Assembly: GCA_003552485.1 (NCBI GenBank) | Contig: PUMX01000407.1 | Location: 1 to 5,106, forward strand | Reading direction: 5' to 3' | Length of the DNA: 5,106 nt | DNA from: Candidatus Hydrogenedentota bacterium | Lineage (GTDB): Bacteria > Hydrogenedentota > Hydrogenedentia > Hydrogenedentales > SLHB01 | In this document: positions 1 to 5,106 of the stretch, piece by piece | How the letters are laid out: every line of letters starts with the position of its first letter | How positions within the stretch are numbered: position 1 is the first letter of the stretch | Made by a program: the position numbers and the translations under genes | The notes under the pieces: generated by a model | The model's database searches: none | The model's input: the letters and a program-made list of their open reading frames with translations, nothing else | Told to the model about the DNA's origin: nothing

Positions 1-212
1 CCATTCGCGCGGATTGCCCGCACCGCCTCGATACCCGTCATGTTCGGCATGTTCCAATCCATGAGGATGAGCTGCACTTCGTTTTCTCCAGCGGCCTTCA
101 CCGCTTCCTCTCCATCACACGCTTCGAGGATATCGGAAATGCCCACCCGGTCAAGCGCGCCCACGAGCACGCGGCGCATCACTGCTGAATCATCGGCTAT
201 CAATGCTTTCAT
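1..212 (-). CDS. cheY: CheY-like single-domain response regulator (3' part missing at window edge)
   Basis: This is a receiver-domain protein that would take phosphate from CheA and act on the flagellar motor or another output. Only 70 codons and two bases are visible, because the frame is still open at position 1. The visible part starts MKALIADDSAVMRRVL, giving the acidic pair Asp7/Asp8. The phospho-acceptor is Asp52 in the stretch LILMDWNMPNMTG, which is very close to the E. coli CheY active-site loop. The conserved Thr/Ser and Lys of the C-terminal half lie outside the window. The ATG at 210-212 overlaps the cheX stop in an ATGA (209-212) and is preceded by GGAGG, so the start is firm. 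Its place beside cheA and cheX supports a chemotaxis CheY. A longer protein with an output domain after the receiver cannot be excluded because the C-terminus is unseen. Confidence 0.93.
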   Translation of the reverse strand, partial: MKALIADDSAVMRRVLVGALDRVGISDILEACDGEEAVKAAGENEVQLILMDWNMPNMTGIEAVRAIRAN

Positions 213-709
213 TGCACTACCTCCGCCGGCTGCTCGTTCATCACGCAAGTGACGCGCAAACTGAACGGCCCAAAATCGCTTTCGAAAGGCATCTCGAGCC
301 AAGTGGCCTTGCCCGGATACTTCACGTGAAAACTGGCCCCGTGTATCACGCTGGGCAGCCCGAGAGCCACGGGCGTGCCCAGGCTTTCCGAGAGCTTCGC
401 CTTGGCCTGTCCCGCGATCATATTCACGAGCTCGGCGATGCCGTCGCTAATGGTGCCGTCAATGGCGACCAGAGAAGTGCCGAGCCAATGGTTCACCGTG
501 GCCAGCGCCGTGCTCTGCGGCAGGTGCAGCGCGACGACGCCCTGCGCCGGGCCATCCATGCCAATCAACGCCACCAGACTCTCCGGAGCGGCGCCCTGAT
601 CTGTCAGCTGCAGCCCACTGCGGCGCGGCGTGGTTTGCAGCATGGTCGAGTAGACGTTCACCACGGACTCCAAGAAGGGGTTAATCAGACGTACATCCAT
701 CACGCTCAC
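209..709 (-). CDS. cheX: CheX/CheC-family CheY-P phosphatase
   Basis: A 166-residue protein of the CheX/CheC/FliY phosphatase family, which dephosphorylates CheY-P in bacteria without CheZ. It has the single helix signature of CheX, IAELVNMIAGQAKAKL at about 91-106. Glu93 and Asn96 in the E-x-x-N arrangement are the residues known in this family to position the attacking water and contact CheY. The N-terminus (MDVRLINPFLESVVNVYSTML) and the C-terminal beta pattern near 134-157 also fit CheX, and the length is usual. Only one E-x-x-N motif is present, so CheX is more likely than two-site CheC. The start is GTG at 707-709, overlapping the cheA stop as GTGA and lying 7 bases after a GGAGG. The ATG at codon 4 would be 16 bases from that site and is less likely. 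Its position directly before cheY matches its substrate. Confidence 0.9.
   Translation of the reverse strand: MSVMDVRLINPFLESVVNVYSTMLQTTPRRSGLQLTDQGAAPESLVALIGMDGPAQGVVALHLPQSTALATVNHWLGTSLVAIDGTISDGIAELVNMIAGQAKAKLSESLGTPVALGLPSVIHGASFHVKYPGKATWLEMPFESDFGPFSLRVTCVMNEQPAEVVQ
220..224 (-). promoter_or_regulatory. Shine-Dalgarno for cheY
   Basis: The minus strand reads GGAGG seven bases upstream of the cheY ATG, inside the last codons of cheX. It fixes the start within the ATGA overlap and indicates that cheY is translated by reinitiation after cheX. Confidence 0.75.
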
Positions 710-3057
710 TCCGTTGCCTCCGCGTGCGCCGTCGCCAAGGCGTCCTGTCCGCCCGCAACTGCGCCAACCGCTGGTTCAGATATAGTTTTGTGAGTCCTTC
801 GGATAAGCCCCGCGACATCGAGAATGAGACCGACGCGCCCATCAGACATAATCGCGCCGCCGGCAACGCCAGTGACCCGGGGAATACCCTGTCCCAACGG
901 CTTGATCACGGTTTGCTGCTGCCCCAGCAATGTATCGGCCAGCACCGCTATCTGATTGCCGCCATCCTCGACGATGAGCGCAATCGCGTTGGTCGCCGTG
1001 TCTTCGCCGCCACGGATGTCGAGGAGCCGGCTCAGCCGGAACAAGGGAATGAGCGCGCCCTGTTGCTTGAGCATTTCGCCCTTCTGCGCCACGGTATACA
1101 ATTCCTCGGCCTCGGGCCGCACCGCGCGCACCACGTTGCCGATGGGCACAATATACCGTTCATCGCCCGCGGCCAGTCCCATGCCGTCAATAATAGCCAG
1201 CGTAAGGGGAAGGCGAATGGTGAACACCGTGCCCCCGCCGGCTTGTGAGCGAATCTCAGTCTGACCCCGTAGCGCGGCAATCTTACGCTGAACCACATCC
1301 ATGCCAACGCCGCGTCCGGATACATCGGTGATTTCCTTGGCCGTTGAAAAACCCGGTTGAAAGATAAGATTCCATACCTCATGATCCGGTGGATTCTCGC
1401 CCTCTTGTATCAGGCTGCGATCGACGGCTTTCGCCAGAATCGCCTCGCGGTTGAGGCCGCGGCCGTCCTCCTCGATCTCGATGGCGACGGCCCCACGCTC
1501 GTGAAATGCGCGCAGCGTCAGCGTGGCCTGTTCCGGCTTGCCGTTGGCCACCCGTTCCTGCGGCGGCTCGATACCATGATCAACGGCGTTGCGCACCATA
1601 TGCATCAGCGGGTCCGCCATCTGGTCAACCACGTTCTTGTCCAGTTCGGTGTCCTCGCCTTCCGTGCGGAACGCAACCTTTTTGTTGGCGCTCTTCGCGA
1701 GATCCCGCGCCAGCCGCGCCATCTTTTGGAAAGGCCCGCGCAATGTCACCATGCGAAGCGACATCGAGATTTCCTGCAGTTCCCGCGTGATCTTGTCCAT
1801 CAACGTCAGCCGCCGGCCCAACTCGGACATGGGATCATTGTTGACCTCCGGCGCTTGCCGCACCATGGCCCCGGCAATCACCAACTCGCCAATGAGGTCC
1901 ACCAGATGGTCGAGCCGGTCCGCATCAACCTTGATGGCCTCGCGGTTCTGGAACGTGGCGCGCCGCTGCTCTTCTTGCTTACGCAAGCCTTCGGCCGCGT
2001 CGCGGGCTTTGACTTTGCCTGTACTGACCAGAATCTCGCCGAGTTTTCGCGGCGTCTCCGAGATGGCCTGCTGTTCAAGCGCCTGGTCCACGTCTTCCGC
2101 CGTAGCCGCGCCGCTCTCGATGAGAATTTCGCCCAGCCGTGGCGGGGCCCCTTGGTTGTTCGTCACGATATCGAGGCGGGCGGCCAAATCGCCGACCCAG
2201 CCGGCGGGCGGCGTCATCGAGCCCGCGGCAAGCGCCTCCTGGTATTCTTTTGTCAGGCGTTTGAGCCCGTCCACCGCTTCGAATGAAAGATCAACCGCCT
2301 CACCTTCCATCCGCACCACGCCCTGGCGCACCTTGTCCAGCAACGATTCCGCAACATGCGCCAGCGTCTGCATCGTTTGCATCTGCAGAAAGCCCGCCGC
2401 GCCTTTGATGGTGTGGAAGGCGCGAAACACCGCGTCAATGGCGTCGCGGTCGTCCGGATCGGATTCGAGCGTCAGCAGGTGCAGGTCAGCCTGCCCAAGA
2501 TGCTCATTGGCCTCTTGGAAGAACTCCTGCAAGAGGTCTGTGTCTTCGGAAAGAGTCTCGCATCCGTAGGCAGGCGCGGTTTCCTCGGACTCGGCGGATT
2601 CGGCAGGTTGCTCCTCGGATTCGCCGGACCCGCCCGGCGAACCGGAGGAAGGTGACGGCTCAGGTTGGGCCGGCTCGGCCCCGTTCCCATCGGCGGGCTG
2701 GGCCGATTGCCTCGACTGTTCCACCCCGGACCCTGGGAGTGCAATTCCCCACGCCGCTGGCAACGCTGGCGCCGCTCCGTCACGCAACGCGCGCTGAAGA
2801 TAGTCCAGCATCTCCCCGATACGCGCAAGCTGCGCCTCTGGCGGGCCTCCCTCCTCGATGATGATGTTGTTGATCGTCCTGGCGGCGGCTGTCGCCACCG
2901 CTTCGAGTTCGGGCATCGAACTGTTTTCAGCCGCCCACTCCGCAAAGGATTCTAAGCCGGTGTGCGCTTGCGCAAGACCCGGCAAGTCCTTGGCGTCAAT
3001 GAGCGCAATCCGCTCACAGAGTTCCTCGAGGGTTCGTCGCGCCTGTTCCTCGTCCAT
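706..3057 (-). CDS. cheA: Chemotaxis histidine kinase CheA with tandem MshEN-like motifs in place of P2
   Basis: A 783-residue cytoplasmic kinase that would autophosphorylate under receptor control and pass the phosphate to CheY. Domains in order: residues 1-95 are a helical region I cannot assign. Residues 105-165 are a Pro/Glu/Ser/Gly-rich acidic linker. The HPt (P1) spans about 170-280, with phospho-histidine His215 in AFHTIKGAAGF. Residues 305-365 are two tandem MshEN-type motifs. The P3 dimerisation helices run about 375-440. The P4 ATPase spans about 441-618, with N-box HMVRNAVDHGIE (Asn490), DGRGL (531-535), the F-box QPGFSTAKEITDVSG, GRGVGMDVV (581-589) and GGGTVFTIRLPLTLA. The P5 CheW-like domain spans about 620-755. 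No typical P2 CheY-docking domain is seen. The kinase residues look intact, so it should be active. The ATG at 3055-3057 has a strong GGAGG upstream, and the stop overlaps the cheX GTG. P1-P3-P4-P5 identity is certain; the added modules are inference. Confidence 0.97.
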   Translation of the reverse strand: MDEEQARRTLEELCERIALIDAKDLPGLAQAHTGLESFAEWAAENSSMPELEAVATAAARTINNIIIEEGGPPEAQLARIGEMLDYLQRALRDGAAPALPAAWGIALPGSGVEQSRQSAQPADGNGAEPAQPEPSPSSGSPGGSGESEEQPAESAESEETAPAYGCETLSEDTDLLQEFFQEANEHLGQADLHLLTLESDPDDRDAIDAVFRAFHTIKGAAGFLQMQTMQTLAHVAESLLDKVRQGVVRMEGEAVDLSFEAVDGLKRLTKEYQEALAAGSMTPPAGWVGDLAARLDIVTNNQGAPPRLGEILIESGAATAEDVDQALEQQAISETPRKLGEILVSTGKVKARDAAEGLRKQEEQRRATFQNREAIKVDADRLDHLVDLIGELVIAGAMVRQAPEVNNDPMSELGRRLTLMDKITRELQEISMSLRMVTLRGPFQKMARLARDLAKSANKKVAFRTEGEDTELDKNVVDQMADPLMHMVRNAVDHGIEPPQERVANGKPEQATLTLRAFHERGAVAIEIEEDGRGLNREAILAKAVDRSLIQEGENPPDHEVWNLIFQPGFSTAKEITDVSGRGVGMDVVQRKIAALRGQTEIRSQAGGGTVFTIRLPLTLAIIDGMGLAAGDERYIVPIGNVVRAVRPEAEELYTVAQKGEMLKQQGALIPLFRLSRLLDIRGGEDTATNAIALIVEDGGNQIAVLADTLLGQQQTVIKPLGQGIPRVTGVAGGAIMSDGRVGLILDVAGLIRRTHKTISEPAVGAVAGGQDALATAHAEATE
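717..721 (-). promoter_or_regulatory. Shine-Dalgarno for cheX, deciding the GTG start
   Basis: The minus strand carries GGAGG within the last cheA codons. It ends 7 bases before the GTG at 707-709 and 16 bases before the in-frame ATG at 698-700. The spacing favours GTG as the cheX start. Confidence 0.7.
1963..2145 (-). repeat. Tandem 31-residue-period MshEN / T2SSE_N-like repeat encoded within cheA
   Basis: CheA residues 305-334 and 336-365 are two copies of one motif. Both carry LGEI(L)-type cores at 308 and 339, a Gly nine residues after the basic start (316, 347), a Leu at +20 (327, 358) and a Gln at +23 (330, 361). The first copy starts Arg307 and the second Lys338. Both are 24 residues long, separated by 7. 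This register matches the paired motif of MshEN domains in type II secretion and pilus ATPases, as I recall it. Several expected aliphatic positions are altered (Ala317, Ala318, Lys348, Ala354). It lies between HPt and P3, where P2 would normally be. Confidence 0.7.
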
Positions 3058-3066
3058 ATACTGCCC

Positions 3067-3071
3067 CCTCC
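3067..3071 (-). promoter_or_regulatory. Shine-Dalgarno for cheA
   Basis: The minus strand shows GGGAGGGGG at 3064-3072, containing GGAGG 9 bases upstream of the ATG at 3055-3057. This supports that ATG as the start and leaves cheA free of translational coupling to the receptor gene. Confidence 0.7.
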
Positions 3072-3107
3072 CTGGCTTGTTTCAGCCATTGCTGGCCGCG
3101 TTGCTAT

Positions 3108-3135
3108 CTATCGGACGTTTCGCTTCTTGACTTCA
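3108..3135 (-). promoter_or_regulatory. Possible sigma-28 (FliA)-like promoter upstream of cheA
   Basis: On the minus strand TGAAGTCA (3128-3135) is followed 12 bases later by TCCGATAG (3108-3115). The sigma-28 consensus is TAAAGTTT, 11 bases, GCCGATAA. The -35 half matches at 5 of 8 positions and the -10 half at 6 of 8, including the CCGATA core, with a spacer one base longer than usual. Transcription would start near 3100 and give a leader of about 43 bases before cheA. Motility genes are often under this sigma factor, which is why it is listed. The match is imperfect and could be chance. Confidence 0.3.
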
Positions 3136-3212
3136 CCTCAGCGCCGCCCCTAAAACGCGCCATTTTCGGCGGACTCCTGGCGAAGCCTTTCAAAAGGCGC
3201 GCTGGGATAGAC

Positions 3213-3230
3213 ATCCCCCTCAATCCCCCT
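3213..3230. repeat. Short direct repeat ATCCCCCT x2, 10-base period
   Basis: ATCCCCCT occurs at 3213-3220 and again at 3223-3230, separated by CA. The second copy is followed by TCAAAGG, which can pair partly with CCCCCTT. It resembles C-rich intergenic motifs I have seen in other genomes, but no function can be given from this sequence. Confidence 0.5.
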
Positions 3231-3249
3231 TCAAAGGAAGACTTGTCTC

Positions 3250-3298
3250 GTACCGCCGGCATCTTGCCGGCCTAATGCCGCCTGGAAGGCGGCGGTAC
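3250..3298. repeat. Palindromic intergenic repeat able to fold as a three-way junction
   Basis: Outer arms GTACC (3250-3254) and GGTAC (3294-3298) enclose two hairpins. The first is GCCGGC (3255-3260) with GCCGGC (3266-3271) and loop ATCTT. The second is GCCGCC (3277-3282) with GGCGGC (3288-3293) and loop TGGAA. A 5-base linker CTAAT (3272-3276) joins them. All 17 base pairs are perfect Watson-Crick, and both hairpins abut the outer stem without unpaired bases. Because it is nearly symmetric it could fold on either strand. Such compact structure between genes looks like a dispersed REP- or MITE-like element, but only one copy is in this window, so dispersion is inferred. Confidence 0.7.
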
Positions 3299-3317
3299 AA
3301 AAGGCCCTTCTCACCAA

Positions 3318-3355
3318 CCCTTCACTTGGGGGCTTGTCCGCCCCCAAGTGAAGGG
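3318..3355 (-). terminator. Perfect 16-bp hairpin downstream of the receptor gene, probable terminator
   Basis: Arms 3318-3333 and 3340-3355 are perfect inverted complements (CCCTTCACTTGGGGGC and its reverse complement) around the 6-base loop TTGTCC. The structure begins 61 bases after the receptor stop codon in the direction of its transcription. The minus-strand sequence after the stem is TTGG, so there is no proper U-tract. It could still stop or pause RNA polymerase, protect the mRNA 3' end, or be a binding site or element end. The structure is certain; the terminator role is inferred from position. Confidence 0.55.
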
Positions 3356-3416
3356 AAACCACTGGCCACCCGGACACGCTGACGCTTGTAGAACTACGCC
3401 CGGCGCGACGGAAGCA

Positions 3417-5106
3417 TCAGAAGTCCTTGTAGTCGTCGTCGTCCAACGGGAATGCGGACTCCTGCGAGGCGCCGGCATGAGCAGGCTGCTGTTCGCTCTT
3501 ATTCGAGCGGGCTTGGCCGGCGCCGTTGCCTTTCGCGCCGCCGCCATTGTGCGAGCGCGTCTGCTGTTGTGTCTGCTGTTGAGCGGGAGCCGAGTGGCTT
3601 TGCGATTGTTGTCCCGCGGAAGCAGCCGTCTTCTTCTGCTTGCGCGCGTGCTGACGCGCGGCGCCATTCGCGCCGTTCTGCGCGGCGCCCGCGCCTTTCA
3701 CCACTTCGGTCAACGTCTGAACCATCTCCAGCAACTCGTGCGCTTGAGCCGTGAGTTCTTCGCCGGCCGCGGCGGACTCTTCGGCGTTAGCCGCATTGGT
3801 CTGTGTGACCTGGTCCATCTGATGCACTGCTGTGTTGACCTGCGAGATACCTTGGGTCAACTCGGCGTCGGCCGCCGCCACTTCATCCATGATCTGGACG
3901 AGTTTCTGGGTTAGCTCGTAGTTGTCTTCGAGAATCTTCCCGACTTCATTGGTAACCTCGACGCCATCCGTCGCATTCTTTTGTGACCCTTCGATTAACT
4001 CGGAGGTGTTGCGCGCCGCCTCAGCACTGCGCTGCGCCAGATTGCGCACTTCCTCGGCCACCACGGCAAAGCCTTTGCCCGCGTCGCCGGCGCGTGCGGC
4101 TTCGACGGCCGCGTTGAGCGCGAGCAGGTTGGTCTGGAACGCGATCTCGTCGATGGTCTGGATGATCTTCGCGGTCTCATCAGACGAAGACTTGATGCGG
4201 TTAATGGTCTCAGTCATCTTCTTCATGGATTCCTGGCCGCGTTGCGCTTGTTCGCCGGCCTGGTGAACCATCGAGTTAGACTGTTTCCCATTTTCGAGGT
4301 TTTGCTGCGCCTGAGAGGCCATCTCTTCGAGCGAGGCCGAACTCTCTTCGAGCGAGGCGGCCTGCTCGCTGGCGCCTTCGGCCAACGTCTGACCGGACTG
4401 GGCCACTTGGTCCGCCGCGGAGGAGACCTGCTCGGAACCCGCGCTAAGGCTGTCAATGACCCGTTGCAGCGCGCCGGCAATGGTGCGGCCCAGGAACACG
4501 CCGAGAATGACGGCGATGACCACGCCCGCTACGATGGCGGCGATCATCACGGTACTCGCGCGCGCAGAGGCGGTTTCCGCGTTTGCTACGGCCTCTTCGG
4601 AGATCTCCTCGTTCAGCTCGGTGAGTTGGGCAAGAACCCCTAAACCCTCGCGTCGTAGCGGCGCGATCTCCTCCGTCGCTTGTTCTTGAGCATCCGCGTA
4701 AAGATCCTGTGCGTGTTCGGCTTGATCGACCAAGGCATAGAGCCCTTCGTTCACCGTTTGCTGCGCGGCGGGAACAAAGGTTTCCGCGAGGACCTCTTCG
4801 GCCGCCTCCTGCTCGCCTGCTTGAACATGCTGGCGAATGGTGGCCACGGATTCGTGAAAGACGCGGTGCGGTTCGCGCATCTGGTTTAACACAGCGTTGA
4901 ACTCTGCATTGTCAACATCTGTCTCCGCCATCCAGCGCCCAAAACCACAGGCCGTATGGTCGTCGGCGCCCTCAAAGGTCTCACCAGTGCGAATCATGTC
5001 ATTGACGTCTTGAATGACCGCATAGTGATCGCCGCGGAATTGCTCCATGTGTGCGAGGAAGCGGTCCGGATTGAGAATACCCGTTTCTTCGACGCCGTCC
5101 ATGAGC
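3417..5106 (-). CDS. Methyl-accepting chemotaxis protein with CZB-like sensor, no HAMP, CheR-tether-like tail (5' end off window)
   Basis: A membrane chemoreceptor that would control CheA. Numbering here is from the Met at 5102. The frame stays open to the window edge and that Met has no visible ribosome site. The sensor region precedes the only visible membrane segment, so a first membrane helix upstream is expected and the true start is probably outside. Residues about 15-90 resemble a CZB zinc-binding domain, with His26, Cys52 in CGFGRW, His79 and His83. A transmembrane helix spans about 184-206. The methylation helix around 242-262 (ASEQAASLEESSASLEE) follows only 36 residues later, too close for a standard HAMP. 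The hairpin tip is at 318-350 (IAFQTNLLALNAAVEAARAG, then GKGFAVVAEEVRNLAQRS). A second methylation region lies near 436-450. Residues 470-550 are Ala/Gln/Gly/His-rich low complexity, and the C-terminus is acidic and ends DYKDF, like a CheR-docking pentapeptide. The receptor identity is certain; the ligand is not known. Confidence 0.95.
   Translation of the reverse strand, partial: LMDGVEETGILNPDRFLAHMEQFRGDHYAVIQDVNDMIRTGETFEGADDHTACGFGRWMAETDVDNAEFNAVLNQMREPHRVFHESVATIRQHVQAGEQEAAEEVLAETFVPAAQQTVNEGLYALVDQAEHAQDLYADAQEQATEEIAPLRREGLGVLAQLTELNEEISEEAVANAETASARASTVMIAAIVAGVVIAVILGVFLGRTIAGALQRVIDSLSAGSEQVSSAADQVAQSGQTLAEGASEQAASLEESSASLEEMASQAQQNLENGKQSNSMVHQAGEQAQRGQESMKKMTETINRIKSSSDETAKIIQTIDEIAFQTNLLALNAAVEAARAGDAGKGFAVVAEEVRNLAQRSAEAARNTSELIEGSQKNATDGVEVTNEVGKILEDNYELTQKLVQIMDEVAAADAELTQGISQVNTAVHQMDQVTQTNAANAEESAAAGEELTAQAHELLEMVQTLTEVVKGAGAAQNGANGAARQHARKQKKTAASAGQQSQSHSAPAQQQTQQQTRSHNGGGAKGNGAGQARSNKSEQQPAHAGASQESAFPLDDDDYKDF

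Larger units (their letters stand above)
3058..3416. other. Intergenic region between the receptor gene and cheA
   Basis: This 359-base stretch has no convincing coding frame on either strand. From the receptor end it holds a perfect 16-bp hairpin (3318-3355), a three-way-junction palindromic repeat (3250-3298), a C-rich direct repeat (3213-3230), a small inverted repeat GCCTTT/AAAGGC (3185-3198), a possible promoter (3108-3135) and the cheA Shine-Dalgarno. Its size and content suggest that cheA has its own promoter and that the receptor may be a separate transcript. Confidence 0.7.

Noticed and set aside
203..793. Plus-strand frame of 196 codons across cheX
   Set aside because: It is antisense to the conserved CheX signature and the translation shows no family features.
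1357..2569. Long plus-strand open frames of about 310-325 codons opposite cheA
   Set aside because: They lie antisense to conserved CheA domains, their translations are Arg/Ser/Pro-rich with no recognisable motif, and they arise from the absence of stops opposite GC-rich coding sequence.
3126..3132. TTGACT on the plus strand as a -35 element
   Set aside because: It points away from cheA, no matching -10 lies at the right distance, and there is no plus-strand gene to serve.
3158..3182. Inverted repeat CGCCA/TGGCG with a 15-base loop
   Set aside because: Five base pairs with a long loop is expected by chance in GC-rich sequence.
3213..3298. CRISPR-like repeat/spacer structure in the intergenic region
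   Set aside because: The repeats are only 8 bases with a 10-base period, and the palindrome occurs once; there are no regularly spaced repeats of CRISPR length and no cas genes.
3420..3449. FLAG-epitope-like composition (DDDDYKD) at the receptor C-terminus
   Set aside because: The residues are not in FLAG order (DYKDDDDK), and an acidic run before an aromatic pentapeptide is expected in receptors of this type, so there is no sign of an engineered tag.
3348..3914. Plus-strand frame of 188 codons opposite the receptor C-terminus
   Set aside because: It is a shadow of the low-complexity tail; Leu/Arg-rich runs mirror the Gln/Ala codons of the receptor gene, and the apparent hydrophobic stretches have no independent support.

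Overview
The window holds one bacterial chemotaxis-type signalling cluster, entirely on the minus strand. In transcription order it contains a methyl-accepting chemotaxis protein (its 5' end lies beyond position 5106), a 359-base intergenic region, a CheA histidine kinase, a CheX/CheC-family CheY-P phosphatase, and the first 70 codons of a CheY response regulator that runs off the left edge at position 1. The longer plus-strand open frames are shadows of these GC-rich genes.

The parts form one pathway. The receptor would control CheA autophosphorylation at the HPt histidine. CheA would pass the phosphate to CheY Asp52, and CheX would remove it. cheA, cheX and cheY are packed by 4-base stop/start overlaps (GTGA, then ATGA). 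Each start has a GGAGG Shine-Dalgarno 7-9 bases upstream, so the three are almost certainly co-transcribed and translationally coupled. No cheW, cheR, cheB or cheD is visible, so the adaptor and adaptation enzymes must be encoded elsewhere.

The most unusual feature is inside CheA. Between the HPt domain and the dimerisation domain, where a P2 CheY-docking domain often sits, there are two tandem copies of a 24-residue motif of the MshEN / type II secretion ATPase N-domain kind (Arg/Lys-Leu-Gly ... Gln). This is the motif class known to bind cyclic di-GMP in MshE, so a direct c-di-GMP input into the kinase is possible, though the second copy is degenerate. CheA also has an unassigned helical N-terminal domain of about 95 residues. 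The receptor has a CZB-like His/Cys zinc-site pattern on the extracytoplasmic side, no room for a normal HAMP domain, and a long low-complexity tail ending in a CheR-tethering-like pentapeptide.

The intergenic region contains a perfect 16-bp hairpin just after the receptor gene, a compact repeat that can fold as a three-way junction, a short C-rich direct repeat, and a possible sigma-28-like promoter before cheA.

The organism is a GC-rich (about 60% by eye) Gram-negative-type bacterium. The HAMP-less receptor, the CheX-based cassette and the intergenic palindromic repeat suggest a deltaproteobacterial or Planctomycetota/Hydrogenedentota-like lineage. That placement is impression only.
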